The notes: generated by a model from the sequence alone, not told the origin. A stretch of 64,000 bases of DNA from JAOZHU01 sp964632845 (GCA_964632845.1 CAZWDU010000008.1:22832-86831), one strand, 5' to 3'; positions 43,780 through 53,831 are shown, counted from the first letter of the stretch. Translations and numbers: made by a program.

Positions 43780-44966
43780 CCGTTCTTCACCACGCATTAG
43801 GCAGATTCGGAGGAGGAGAAAAAATGGCCATACTCCACGCCATGTACCTAGAAAAAATAGGCATGGATGTGGAACTCTTCTACGACGGTCCACTATCTCC
43901 AGACTGGAAAGAAAGAGCAACATCAAGCGTCCCCTTTGAAATCCTACCCTTTGGGCTTACCCTCTCAGTTAAAGGCTTCCAAAAAATAGAAAAACTTGTG
44001 AAACAGCTTAACTCCTTTGATATAACACTAGTCCACCACCACATATGCCCATTCCTAGCATATTATCTAACAAAACTTCTAAAATCAAAACTCATTTGGT
44101 ACTGCGGAGAACCCCTGCGACCCCTATGGGAAAACTGGCTATCAGGCATGAACTACAAAGAACTAAGCTGCACCGTAAAACCAACATCCAACGAACTCTA
44201 CGGCAAATCCTTCACATCCATCTTCCTATCCAACTACCTCTACAACGTCTCAACTTCTCTTCTCCGAGCCATAGACAAAACAACAGCACAGAACTACCAA
44301 GCAATCATGGCAAACAGCAACTACATAAAAAAAGTAGTTGAAAGAATATACAACATAGGAAACCACATACCTGTAATACACCCAGGTGTAGAAACTCCAC
44401 ACACTGCAAACAGCTACAACGAGGAACTAGGCAACTATATTTTAGCAGTAGGTGCCATGATCCCCATGAAAAACTACGCCACCCTCCTAAAGGCTTTTTG
44501 CAGTTTACCTGACCAGTTGCGGTCCAAAATGAAACTATTAATCATAGGAAGTGGCCCATTAGAAGATAACATTCGCTCCCAAGTAAAGGAACTAGACCTA
44601 AAAAACGTTATTTTCCGATCCAAAGTCAGCGAACAAATACTTAACAGTTATTACTTGAACAGCAGTTTCGTTGTCCACATGGCGCTAAATGAACCCTTTG
44701 GCTTGGTTCCGGTGGAAGCAGCACTCTACGGAAAACCTTCGATCGTCTCAAACAACGGAGGCACAGCAGAATTTGTCATACATGGAGAAAACGGGCTCTT
44801 AGTCAATCCTTATAGCCAAAATGAAATCGCAAACGCAATGGAACGCTTAATAAAAGATGAACAGCTTACAGCTAAAATGGGCATTAAAGCCCGAGATAAA
44901 GCAGTGAAAGAATTTACCATAGAAAAGTCAACTGAAAACCTCGCATGCGCAATAAAAATGCTGTAG
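43770..44966 (+). CDS. GT4-family glycosyltransferase, possible ATC start
   Basis: The first ATG (43824) would remove the N-terminal Rossmann strand and glycine loop. The frame upstream reads IKIAVLHHALGRFGGGEKMA, exactly the GT4 N-terminus, beginning at an ATC at 43770 with AAAGGAGAG nine bases before it. The rest is standard: VIHPGVETPH, YILAVGAMIPMKNYATLLKA, LIIGSGPLEDNI and NEPFGLVPVEAALYGKPSIV. It overlaps the end of the GT-C gene by 10 nt. Either initiation is at AUC or the genome/assembly carries a single-base change from ATG. Confidence 0.8.
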   Translation: MKIAVLHHALGRFGGGEKMAILHAMYLEKIGMDVELFYDGPLSPDWKERATSSVPFEILPFGLTLSVKGFQKIEKLVKQLNSFDITLVHHHICPFLAYYLTKLLKSKLIWYCGEPLRPLWENWLSGMNYKELSCTVKPTSNELYGKSFTSIFLSNYLYNVSTSLLRAIDKTTAQNYQAIMANSNYIKKVVERIYNIGNHIPVIHPGVETPHTANSYNEELGNYILAVGAMIPMKNYATLLKAFCSLPDQLRSKMKLLIIGSGPLEDNIRSQVKELDLKNVIFRSKVSEQILNSYYLNSSFVVHMALNEPFGLVPVEAALYGKPSIVSNNGGTAEFVIHGENGLLVNPYSQNEIANAMERLIKDEQLTAKMGIKARDKAVKEFTIEKSTENLACAIKML

Positions 44967-45164
44967 CGTACACCAACAAGAACTAACCTTAAAATAAACA
45001 ACTGCAAAGTGATGCCCTTTTAAAATAAAAGACTATACAGCATCGTGCACAGTCTTCTAACCATGATAGCCAAAAACGTGTCATAAACTGACGCTACTCT
45101 TGAAAAATTTGAGATGCAGAAAAGATAAGACAGAGTGAACACTGCATCCGATTTCTGAGAAATT

Positions 45165-45174
45165 CTTATTTAAG
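45165..45174 (+). promoter_or_regulatory. TATA-like element before DUF2079 gene
   Basis: CTTATTTAAG lies about 36-45 nt upstream of GTG 45210. The gap behind it (44967-45164) holds nothing else I recognise. Confidence 0.4.
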
Positions 45175-45209
45175 AAGCAAGATTATTACAAACAAAAGCA
45201 GACAATGAG

Positions 45210-47153
45210 GTGCCGTCTAGAAGCAGAATGGATATACGCAACATCAAGACGAAAATACGATCAAACTACTTCATACTGTTCATAATTGCAGCAGTATACG
45301 TCATAACTGTGTCTAGTTTGGCGCTGATGGGACATTACTCATTTGATACGAATGCTTGGGACCTCGGCATTTATAGTCAGGTGTTCCACAATACGGTGAA
45401 TTACGGAAAAATATTTTACTACACACCTGAGTTATCGGGCAATCCTTCGGGAAGTCTTTTCGGCATACATTTTTCGCCTTTTCTTTTTCTGTTAATACCC
45501 ATTTACGCAATATGCCAAAGTCCTGTTACATTACTCATACTGAGACCAATCGCAATTTCAACAGGCTTACTTCCACTCTACTGGATTCTCAAAGACCAGA
45601 AATTAAATAGTAAGGGTTTCGTTGTTTTGTTCGCTGTCGCGTATGTAGTTTTCTTGCCCGTGACCGCGGGATATTTGAATTTTGATGTCGAGGCGTTTTT
45701 GCCTACTTTATTCCTTTTTGCCATTTATTATTTGAAAAGAGGAAAACTTGGCTACTCTTACATTTTTGTTGTGCTGGCGTTGATGATTAACGAGTTTGTT
45801 CCATTGATAATAATAGCCATGGCAGTCTATTGTTTTCTTTTAAATAGGAAAGAAATCGTAAGCGGGCTGCGGCAGAGGAAATTGACGAAGCACGCTGTGT
45901 TCGCCATTATACTTTTGCTGAGTGGAGTTCTATGGTTCAAACTAGCCAGTATGGTTATTGGATATTTTAACCCGTCTGCTTTGAATACAAAATGGGAATG
46001 GGGAGAACTTGGCACGAGCCCAGATGCGATAATTACGAGTGTTTTTACAAACCCTGTGAAGGTCGTTCAAGTCCTGTTCAACGATTGGCAAAGAAAAGGC
46101 GTGTATATGATATTGCTACTAGGTCCTGTTGCCTTTTTCTCGTTACTAGATCCACTAACGTGTATTATGGCTTTACCGTGGCTGGCTGCCAGCATGCTTT
46201 CCGTAAATCCCTCATACTACTCCATCGGCACTCAGTATCCAGCGTTCATTTCAGCATTTATCTTTGTGGCAGCAATCAATGGAGTAAAAAAATTAGTTGA
46301 TGCTAAGGGTAAAAAAATCCTGAGAAAGATTTACTTTTTTATGCCTATAATGTTGCTCATAGCTACTACTCTAATGGCTCCAACAACAGGAGAGGTTGAG
46401 GACAGAAGAACAGCAGATGGCAGCGTACGATTTGCGTTGGAAAAGATTCCCGCAAACGCCTCTACATCGGTAATGCCCGAGTTTTTTCCCCATGTATGTA
46501 ACAGGCTTGACGTTTATCCTTACTTTAAAAACGGAGTTGATTACGTGCTGATTGACGTTTATTCTTGGTGGTACAACGTTGCGCTTCCACGACCTGCCGA
46601 TACTGCCCCAAAGTGGTGCGAGGCGGAAATTGATGATGACTACGGAATAGTTGTCAATTCAGAGGGTGTATTGCTTTACGAAAAAGGCTACAATGGTCCA
46701 GTTACCTTTAAAGGGGTAGATTTTACCTACACTTGCCGTAATGTGACAACTGAAACGGGAAAGATTGCTCAAGATAACTTGGCAACTGCGGGGTCGTATA
46801 GGGAAGTAGATGTGTTGGTACACAACAGCACGGATTTAACTCCACTATTCTTCAGTATTCCAGAAAAGGCTTTTCCGCCGGGACATTATAATGTAACAGT
46901 AATTTTGAAAGTGACATCTACCGTCGCGGATGACGTTATGAGCTTGCATATTAAAGAGAAGCGTGAAAATGCTGTTATCTTGACTGGGATGATTAAAGGC
47001 GCTAATTTTACTCGTTTAGGCGAGTGGCAAACGTTTAGCTTTAGTTTCACAATTGAGAAACCAACTTTCATAGACATAAAGGCTAATGCAGGAAATTCCA
47101 CAAACGTGTATTTTTACTCTATGAAAGTTTTGCAGGTGTCAGGAAGTCCGTGA
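45210..47153 (+). CDS. DUF2079 membrane protein, GT-C-like
   Basis: The 647-residue protein has the DUF2079 N-terminus SFDTNAWDLGIYSQVFHNTV, SLFGIHFSPFLFLLIPIYAI and RPIAISTGLLPLYWIL, with about ten TM helices up to residue 390. A soluble extracellular domain follows (FKGVDFTYTCRNVT, VIDIKAN-type beta strands). DUF2079 proteins look like GT-C glycosyltransferases; biochemical role is not established. The start is GTG 45210, or ATG 45228 with GAGGTG 15 bases upstream. Next gene lies 3 nt downstream. Confidence 0.85.
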   Translation: MPSRSRMDIRNIKTKIRSNYFILFIIAAVYVITVSSLALMGHYSFDTNAWDLGIYSQVFHNTVNYGKIFYYTPELSGNPSGSLFGIHFSPFLFLLIPIYAICQSPVTLLILRPIAISTGLLPLYWILKDQKLNSKGFVVLFAVAYVVFLPVTAGYLNFDVEAFLPTLFLFAIYYLKRGKLGYSYIFVVLALMINEFVPLIIIAMAVYCFLLNRKEIVSGLRQRKLTKHAVFAIILLLSGVLWFKLASMVIGYFNPSALNTKWEWGELGTSPDAIITSVFTNPVKVVQVLFNDWQRKGVYMILLLGPVAFFSLLDPLTCIMALPWLAASMLSVNPSYYSIGTQYPAFISAFIFVAAINGVKKLVDAKGKKILRKIYFFMPIMLLIATTLMAPTTGEVEDRRTADGSVRFALEKIPANASTSVMPEFFPHVCNRLDVYPYFKNGVDYVLIDVYSWWYNVALPRPADTAPKWCEAEIDDDYGIVVNSEGVLLYEKGYNGPVTFKGVDFTYTCRNVTTETGKIAQDNLATAGSYREVDVLVHNSTDLTPLFFSIPEKAFPPGHYNVTVILKVTSTVADDVMSLHIKEKRENAVILTGMIKGANFTRLGEWQTFSFSFTIEKPTFIDIKANAGNSTNVYFYSMKVLQVSGSP

Positions 47154-47156
47154 CCT

Positions 47157-48323
47157 ATGAAAGTTTGCGCTATCACCACATGGCCGCCACATAGCGATGG
47201 AGTGGCATTGTATTCTGCCGAGTTATATACGCACATAGCCGAGTTAGCTGATGTTAAGGTAATCGCAAATATTCCAGAAAACCCTGCACATGGAAATTAT
47301 TTGAAGAGAGAAAGAAACATTGTACGCTGTTGGAGAAGAGGCAGTTTTACCTATCCTTTACGAGTTGTGCAGTCGACATTAAAAGAGAGACCAGATATTA
47401 TCCACTTACAACATGGATGGTTGCTGTATGGAAACTTTGTTTCTTCCTCTCTTATTCTAATCTCGTTGTTTCTTCTGCGTTTAAGTCGTAAACCCTGTGT
47501 TGTCACTATGCATACGGTAATACGAAAGGGAGCATATCTATTCGAAAACTCGTTAGCGAATTTGTTGGCCCGTATGGTAATTCTGTTCACTTCAAGGTTT
47601 ATCGCAAAATTTTCCAATAGAATAATTGTCCTTAACCATTCGATGAAAAAGACTATTCAAGGAGACTACGCCTTGAAAGAGAAAGGCAAAATCATTGTGA
47701 TCCCACATGGAGTAAAAACTGACTCGAAAAAAGTCGGGATACATAGTAAACTTGAAAAGGGGCGTATTTTATCGCTTGGCTTCATAAGGGAAGGCAAAGA
47801 GGTTGAAACTTTAATTGAGGCATTCGAAAAATTTATTGGCCAGTACCCTGATGCGAAATTGGTGATTGTTGGAGGGCATCATGCGCATGATAAGAAGAAT
47901 CGTATGGAATATTTCAAGCGTTTAGTACCGCCTAAACTTTCAGAACACGTTTTTTTCACTGATTTCATTGATGAAAAACGTTTAGATCAGCTAATTCTAA
48001 CAAGTAACATTATAGTGCTCTTATCTTTGGAGCGGTATTACGTTGAAGCGAGTGGGGCATTGGCTAGGGTTGCAGGTTACGGTAAACCTATTGTTTGCAG
48101 TAGAGTACCAAAGTTTGAATCTGAATTACAGAGTGGAGAAGATTGTATTATGGTGACTCCTGGTGATTCAGAGGAGTTAGCTCAGGCGTTTACGTCATTA
48201 ACGGCGAATGCGCAGCTCACGAAGAAACTTGGCGAAAAACTTGGGGAAAGGTTTAGAGGTAGATGTTGGAGAGTCGTAGCGAAGCAGCATGTTGACCTCT
48301 ACAAAGAGATTTTAGAAATGTAG
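47157..48323 (+). CDS. GT4-family glycosyltransferase
   Basis: The 388-residue GT-B enzyme begins MKVCAITTWPPHSDGVALYS, followed by DIIHLQHGWLLYGNF, VIPHGVKTDSK, the linker RILSLGFIREGKEVETLIEA, KLVIVGGHHAHDKKN and ALARVAGYGKPIVCSRVPKF. A hydrophobic patch (LILISLFLLRLSRKPCVV) may contact the membrane. It starts 3 nt after the DUF2079 gene and is co-transcribed with it. It ends the glycan locus. Confidence 0.9.
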   Translation: MKVCAITTWPPHSDGVALYSAELYTHIAELADVKVIANIPENPAHGNYLKRERNIVRCWRRGSFTYPLRVVQSTLKERPDIIHLQHGWLLYGNFVSSSLILISLFLLRLSRKPCVVTMHTVIRKGAYLFENSLANLLARMVILFTSRFIAKFSNRIIVLNHSMKKTIQGDYALKEKGKIIVIPHGVKTDSKKVGIHSKLEKGRILSLGFIREGKEVETLIEAFEKFIGQYPDAKLVIVGGHHAHDKKNRMEYFKRLVPPKLSEHVFFTDFIDEKRLDQLILTSNIIVLLSLERYYVEASGALARVAGYGKPIVCSRVPKFESELQSGEDCIMVTPGDSEELAQAFTSLTANAQLTKKLGEKLGERFRGRCWRVVAKQHVDLYKEILEM

Positions 48324-48401
48324 TGATGAAAAAACAGAATCAAAGAGTGTATCTTAGAAATAAATAACTTTTGCTTAGTTTAGTGTTTAGAATTTTGGAT
48401 T

Positions 48402-48426
48402 AAAAAAAGAAAAGGGGTGGTTGTTT
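48402..48426 (-). terminator. T-tract terminator of candidate S-layer gene
   Basis: Directly after the stop codon the minus strand reads AAAACAACCACC, then CCTTTTCTTTTTTTAATCC. The T-run is typical of archaeal intrinsic termination and fits a strongly expressed single gene. Confidence 0.5.
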
Positions 48427-51387
48427 TTATGGGTCGTGTATGCCGCCTTTGTAGGGGTCGGTGACGTCTGTGCTGACGTGGTACCAGAGGCGTTCGCTGA
48501 TTGTGCCTAAGACTTCAGGTACGCTGTAGGTTGGGTGCGACGGGTCAGTGTAGTCTATTTCGAGTATTATTGAGGTTACGCCTTTCGGAGCAGACTGCAG
48601 TTCAATTATGCCTGGCGCTAAGCCGCGTGCTTCGTCACCGTGCAGCCACATTGAAGCGTAGTACGTGTCTCTGCCCCAGTGGCCCCACACGTTGAAGAGA
48701 ACCGTGCCGTTGATATCTTTGTATGTGCTGATCACCGCGTAGCCTACGCTGCTGTTGTCATACGAGCTGTACGTGTTGTAGCCAGCAACTGGGTTATTCG
48801 GCCAGTTCCTGTTCCAGCAGGTAATTGGAACGACCTGTTCAAAATAGGCTGCTCCAGCAAACTCGCTTAAACCGTAGAACGCGTCAGTGAAGTCGTTAGC
48901 GTAGTACTCCAGCAAGTTCGCAACCGGACCGCCCACGCCAATCATGTTGCTGCTCGCAACAGGCCAGTACGTGCACCAGTCATCCTTAAGCGCAGCACGC
49001 AAAAGAGCATCCTTATAGTCGCTTGCAGAGGTTCCGGAACCAAACTTTGCCATCACACTAGGCATAGACATCGAAACGTCTGCAGAAGCCATGTCCGCGC
49101 CAGCAATGCCAATCTGAATCTCCTTCAACGAATCATAAGCCTCAGCAACCAGAGCTGAACCAGCATTGTCAACAGTCTTAGCGTCCCTGCCCATCTCAAC
49201 CCACTCGTAACGGCCCATCTGCTTCTCATAGTACATGTACATCATGCCAACGTAATCTTCAGCGGGGTCAGCGTCTAAAGTCGCGTTGATCTCCAAGTAG
49301 TCGCCCGTAGCATTATAGAACATGTCAAAGGTAAGCGTAGCAGTGAAGCCGAGACCAAGAACCTTCAGGTCCTGCAGCGTCGGGTTATACACGCTCCACT
49401 CGATGTCAACCAGCGAAATGTCAATGGACACGTTCGCATCATCAGTCATTATCGCCAAGTCTTGGAAGTCCCAGCTGCCAGTGTAAGTTGTGCCCTTGAA
49501 CACTTCAAAGTTGACTTCCCAACCGTTCAATTCACGGCTGAGAGAAGCATTCCAACTGTCAGTAGTGTTCAAAGCCGTAACAACGAAGTTTAAGTCGTCC
49601 ACGTCAAGTAACCACTGCATGCCTAACGGGTCAGTCCAAGACTGATCATCATCGTCGCTAACGCTAACGGTCGGGTATTCAACGTCCACAGATGTGTCGT
49701 TATATTGGAACAGGAACGGGTCAACGTCAAGCAGACTATAGTTTGCACACGTAGAGTAGAGGATCTTGTACTTGTGTGAGCTTATTAAGCCACTGAACCT
49801 TGCTGTGCCATCCGCCAAAAGCGTCACATCGTACATGCTTCGGTCAAGAAGCCTGCCCGTTGTGTAGTCTATGACGCGGTCAGCAAAGACACAGTAGTCA
49901 TCCCACACATCGTCATCCACCACTATGACTGGCTTGTGCGAAGTAGTCAGAGTCGAACCAGCATTAGCCTGCTTCCACTCCAGCCACCTGCGCGTATCCT
50001 TATGCACTGCATCCTGCAGATCCCATGGGTTGAACGTTTCATTACAGTAGTACTGAACCTCACTGTCCAAGTAATTGATTGAGTCCATGTCAGCGTCGTC
50101 GCCATCATGCCACTCACCAACAGAATACTGCGTTACGCCACGGAACTGAGTCCTACCCAGCGTATCTAACGTGTGGTAAAGGATAAAGTCCCATTCGCCG
50201 ATGTAGAAGGGAATGAACGGTTCCTCAACTCCATCAACGTAGTGCGGGTCGTTCGCCGTAAGGCTGTGCCACCACTGATCCCAACCGTCAATACTCCAGT
50301 CGTTAAGGCTAGGCCAGAAAGCAGCAGACCAAACGTAACCAGCCTCAGGATTAATGGCCTGAGCAACATCATAAGTAGCCACGTCAGTTGTCTGCGGGAA
50401 CGGACCAGCAAGACTATAGTTTATGTACTCTGTGTCGTCAGGATTCTCAGTCTGTATAATCGTCCAGTTCGCATTGTAAACTGTTGATTTACCCTCACCA
50501 TACAGTTTGCCTCTATCGTCGACACCTTCCACAAAGAAGTGAGCATAGCTGGAGATGCCAGCAGTTTCCGTGCCAAGGTCAACTTCGCCCCTGTTGCTGA
50601 ACTGAATCTTCATCTTGATTCCTTCTTTTTCAACAAGCAGAGACTTCACATCCTTCAGCAAGACAACGTCCTTCTTCACCTTGTCAAACCGTATCGTAAT
50701 CGCTATCTGCGCCAACGCAACATCGCTCTCAACACTATTGCTGCCATAAATCAAATGGTCATAAATAGTCGTCCTGCAAACGGCAATGAACTCTCTTGGA
50801 CCATCGTAGAGAACCTCAATGCCGTCAGTTACGGCTGTACCGTTCGTCTTGCGCCCGCCATTAACCAGCGTTGTTCCATACGTGCCTTCACCGTAAATCA
50901 GGTAGCCAGGATCACGCGGATCCTCATAGCCATACATGCTACTCCAATCATTGTTGAAGTCCACACGTATCCAGTCGTTACCATAGGCAACGCTGTCAGC
51001 GGATATGGCGCACGCCCACACGTTCCTCGGCCCTAAGGTTCGATGAGTATAGGTGATGTTAATCAACCAACCCTGAACCCACATGCGCTTCGGAACAGTA
51101 GACGACACACCAGAACCCACAGGAAACGCGTAAGGATCAACCTCACCGTACTCTAAGCCAACGTTCTCCTCTTGGTTAATCAGTTCACCGTACTTGCTGA
51201 AGCCAACTTTCAAGCTATTATCAGTCTCATAAGGATAAAGCGTATAGTAATCCGAATCCAAAACACCATTAACAGTCATGTAATCGCCAGCATCATCTGC
51301 TTTCGCGCTTGGAACTGCAATTAAAGGAGCTGCTAATGACAGCACTATCACGGCAGTCATCAGTATAGCAATCAAAGATTTTTTCAT
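48427..51387 (-). CDS. Candidate S-layer glycoprotein
   Basis: The 986-residue protein has a clear signal peptide (SLIAILMTAVIVLSLAAPLI, then AVPSAKA cleavage region). The mature protein is acidic, Trp/Tyr/Asp-rich, mostly beta, with 14 N-X-S/T sequons by my count and few Cys. No C-terminal TM anchor is visible. It is the largest secreted protein in the window, is monocistronic with its own TATA box, ribosome site and T-tract, and adjoins the glycan locus. These point to a surface-layer or major cell-envelope protein. The family is not recognised, so the S-layer call is an inference. An extracellular enzyme or substrate-binding protein is the main alternative. Confidence 0.6.
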   Translation of the reverse strand: MKKSLIAILMTAVIVLSLAAPLIAVPSAKADDAGDYMTVNGVLDSDYYTLYPYETDNSLKVGFSKYGELINQEENVGLEYGEVDPYAFPVGSGVSSTVPKRMWVQGWLINITYTHRTLGPRNVWACAISADSVAYGNDWIRVDFNNDWSSMYGYEDPRDPGYLIYGEGTYGTTLVNGGRKTNGTAVTDGIEVLYDGPREFIAVCRTTIYDHLIYGSNSVESDVALAQIAITIRFDKVKKDVVLLKDVKSLLVEKEGIKMKIQFSNRGEVDLGTETAGISSYAHFFVEGVDDRGKLYGEGKSTVYNANWTIIQTENPDDTEYINYSLAGPFPQTTDVATYDVAQAINPEAGYVWSAAFWPSLNDWSIDGWDQWWHSLTANDPHYVDGVEEPFIPFYIGEWDFILYHTLDTLGRTQFRGVTQYSVGEWHDGDDADMDSINYLDSEVQYYCNETFNPWDLQDAVHKDTRRWLEWKQANAGSTLTTSHKPVIVVDDDVWDDYCVFADRVIDYTTGRLLDRSMYDVTLLADGTARFSGLISSHKYKILYSTCANYSLLDVDPFLFQYNDTSVDVEYPTVSVSDDDDQSWTDPLGMQWLLDVDDLNFVVTALNTTDSWNASLSRELNGWEVNFEVFKGTTYTGSWDFQDLAIMTDDANVSIDISLVDIEWSVYNPTLQDLKVLGLGFTATLTFDMFYNATGDYLEINATLDADPAEDYVGMMYMYYEKQMGRYEWVEMGRDAKTVDNAGSALVAEAYDSLKEIQIGIAGADMASADVSMSMPSVMAKFGSGTSASDYKDALLRAALKDDWCTYWPVASSNMIGVGGPVANLLEYYANDFTDAFYGLSEFAGAAYFEQVVPITCWNRNWPNNPVAGYNTYSSYDNSSVGYAVISTYKDINGTVLFNVWGHWGRDTYYASMWLHGDEARGLAPGIIELQSAPKGVTSIILEIDYTDPSHPTYSVPEVLGTISERLWYHVSTDVTDPYKGGIHDP

Positions 51388-51672
51388 TTTTTTTTCCTCA
51401 CTAGTTTATCGCTCTTTGCATAGTATTAGACGACCACTTTAAAAGGTTTTCTATATGATAATCTCTAGTACAAATCCAAAAACTGAAACTTCACCATACA
51501 ATTCGCAGTTAATAACAACCACAAAACTACCTCAAAGGATATGCAACAGCGCCCCAAACAAGGTTAAAGACCAACAAATGCAACAAATAAAACAGCCGCC
51601 ACATTCCACCAGCTTTTTCGCCTAATCACCCAAATTCCAAAACTCTAACAAGCTAACACGTACCGAAATTAC
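51388..51672. other. Intergenic region with promoter of candidate S-layer gene
   Basis: The 285-nt gap holds the minus-strand TATA-like CCTTTTAAAG (51437-51446), placing the transcript start near 51416, and GTGAGG before the ATG at 51387. The far half (51500-51670) is A/C-rich on the plus strand, with no ORF or recognisable element. Confidence 0.5.
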
Positions 51673-53592
51673 CTAACCTGTTGGTCGACGGCTAACAGCA
51701 GCTAACTTTCCGCCCGCCTCTAACACAGTACGCTCATGACCACTAGGAACAAGGTCAACCTGCATCTCCACGTTCTGCGTAACGTTCTTCACATACAGAG
51801 CCTTCTTTAAGCCTTTAATATCAAACTCTAACACGTCACCCTGCACTATACCCGAGTAATCTGCTTTATCCACAAAAGTCAAAGGCACAATCCCAAAATT
51901 AACCAAGTTCGCAAGATGTATCCTAGCAAAAGACTTGGCAAGAATGGCTTTTACGCCGAGGTATTTAGGCGCTAACGCCGCATGCTCCCTTGAGGAACCT
52001 TGACCATAATTCTCGCCGCCCACGATGAAACCGCCTCCTTTTTCTAAGGCTCTACCTGCAAAAGTTGGGTCAACGTAGCGGAACACATGTTTGCTTATCT
52101 CAGGAATGTTACTTCTCAAAGACAAAATTTCCGAGCCACCTGGCAGAATATCATCAGTTGAAACATTATCGCCTAACTTCAACAAAACCTCCCCAACCAG
52201 CTTATCCGCTAGAGGCTGAAAAAGCGGCAAAGGTTTAATGTTAGGACCCCGCACAACTTCTACCACATGAGCTTTTTCGCTTGGAAAAATAAACATGCCA
52301 TCGTTGATTATGAAGTTCTCTGGTAGACTCACCTCAGGGTATTTGCCGAGCTTTCTGGGGTCGCTTATCTCCCCGTACAATGCGGCGGCAACAGCCGTCT
52401 CTGGACTCACCAAATAAACCTTAGCGCTTTGTGTTCCAGACCTGCCGCGGAAGTTGCGGTTAAAAGTTCGAAGAGACACGCCATCAGTCGGCGGAGCCTG
52501 CCCACTTCCAATGCAGGGACCACACGCGTTCTCCAGTATCCGCGCGCCGGCTCTAACAAGATGGCGAAGTTCGCCGCTTGCAGTCAGATGCTCCAGAACC
52601 TGCCTTGAGCCAGGCGAAATTGTTAAGCTTACGTTATCATTGACTTTTTTGTCCTTCAAAAGGGCAGCGACCATTTTTAAATCGCGAAGCGAAGAATTGG
52701 TGCAACTGCCAATGCAGACCTGGTTTACAGGTGTTCCCTCAACTTCGCTCACTGTTTTCACGTTATCTGGGCTGTGAGGAAGCGCTATCAAAGGTTCAAT
52801 TTCTTTCAGGTTTACCTCAAGAACGTTACTGTACTGTGCGCCTTCGTCAGCTTCAAGCTCCACCCACTGGTCTTCGCGTCCCTGTGCCTTCAGGAAAGCC
52901 CTTGTCACCGCATCGGAGGGAAAAACGGATGTTGTAGCGCCTGTTTCCGTTCCCATGTTCGCTATTGTTCCTCTCTCGGGAACGCTTAAAGTTCTGACGC
53001 CGGCACCGAAGTACTCTAAAATCTTGTTCACTCCGCCTTTCACGCTTAGTTTTCGCAGAACTTCCAGTATAACATCTTTCGCTGAAACGAAAGGCGACAG
53101 AGCACCCGTCAGTTTTACGCCTAATATGCTGGGCATCTCTAAGTGGAATGGTTCTCCAGCCATAGCCAGTGCAACATCAAGCCCTCCGGCACCTATGGCA
53201 ATCATGCCCATGCCGCCTGCTGTAGGTGTGTGGCTGTCGCTGCCCAGCAACGTATACGCAGGTCTCGCGAAGCGTTCCAGATAGAGTTGGTGACATATGC
53301 CATTTCCGGGACGCGAGAAAACAATACCATATTTAGTTGCAATGCTCTGGAGGAATCGGTGGTCGTCAGCGTTTCTGAAGTCGTTCTGCAGCATGTTGTG
53401 GTCGACGAAGCTTAGACTCAGCTTTGTTTTAACTTGTGGGATATGCATAGCTTCGAACTCCAGATAAGCTAAGGTTCCAGTGGAGTCCTGTGTTAGCGTG
53501 TGATCTACGCGTAAGCCAACCTGTTCACCAGGCACAATTTTTCCTTCTACAAGGTGTGCTTCTAGGATTTTTTCGGATAAACTTTTACTCAT
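51673..53592 (-). CDS. Aconitase-family hydratase (single-chain, about 640 residues)
   Basis: The large and swivel domains are in one chain of 639 residues. Motifs are LLGSDSHTPTAGGMGMIAIG, the [4Fe-4S] cysteines in VCIGSCTNSSLRDLKM and ENACGPCIGSGQAP, RNFRGRSGTQSAKVYLVSPE, and the swivel domain DNVSTDDILPGG with ENYGQGSSREHAALAPKYLG. It fits the shorter aconitase type found in some anaerobic bacteria and archaea, distinct from two-subunit isopropylmalate isomerases. Citrate/isocitrate interconversion is the likely reaction; homoaconitate cannot be excluded. ATG 53592. Confidence 0.92.
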   Translation of the reverse strand: MSKSLSEKILEAHLVEGKIVPGEQVGLRVDHTLTQDSTGTLAYLEFEAMHIPQVKTKLSLSFVDHNMLQNDFRNADDHRFLQSIATKYGIVFSRPGNGICHQLYLERFARPAYTLLGSDSHTPTAGGMGMIAIGAGGLDVALAMAGEPFHLEMPSILGVKLTGALSPFVSAKDVILEVLRKLSVKGGVNKILEYFGAGVRTLSVPERGTIANMGTETGATTSVFPSDAVTRAFLKAQGREDQWVELEADEGAQYSNVLEVNLKEIEPLIALPHSPDNVKTVSEVEGTPVNQVCIGSCTNSSLRDLKMVAALLKDKKVNDNVSLTISPGSRQVLEHLTASGELRHLVRAGARILENACGPCIGSGQAPPTDGVSLRTFNRNFRGRSGTQSAKVYLVSPETAVAAALYGEISDPRKLGKYPEVSLPENFIINDGMFIFPSEKAHVVEVVRGPNIKPLPLFQPLADKLVGEVLLKLGDNVSTDDILPGGSEILSLRSNIPEISKHVFRYVDPTFAGRALEKGGGFIVGGENYGQGSSREHAALAPKYLGVKAILAKSFARIHLANLVNFGIVPLTFVDKADYSGIVQGDVLEFDIKGLKKALYVKNVTQNVEMQVDLVPSGHERTVLEAGGKLAAVSRRPTG

Positions 53593-53831
53593 GTCATTTC
53601 ACCAAGATACCGTAAAGGCTGAGTGCACGCGTGAATGACCGCATGGCCTCAGGTCTAAGCCAAAAAAGGGAAATGCAGAAATTTAAACTGCGCGGCGTAA
53701 GGAATAGTTTTTAGTCACTGAAAATATCCGAATTGCTCTCACAAGCTACGATTTTTACCACGTGACGTTAATGGTAAACGCTTTAAGCCTCTGCTGGAAG
53801 GGCAAAATACAAGTTTTCCTGAAGAAAGGTG

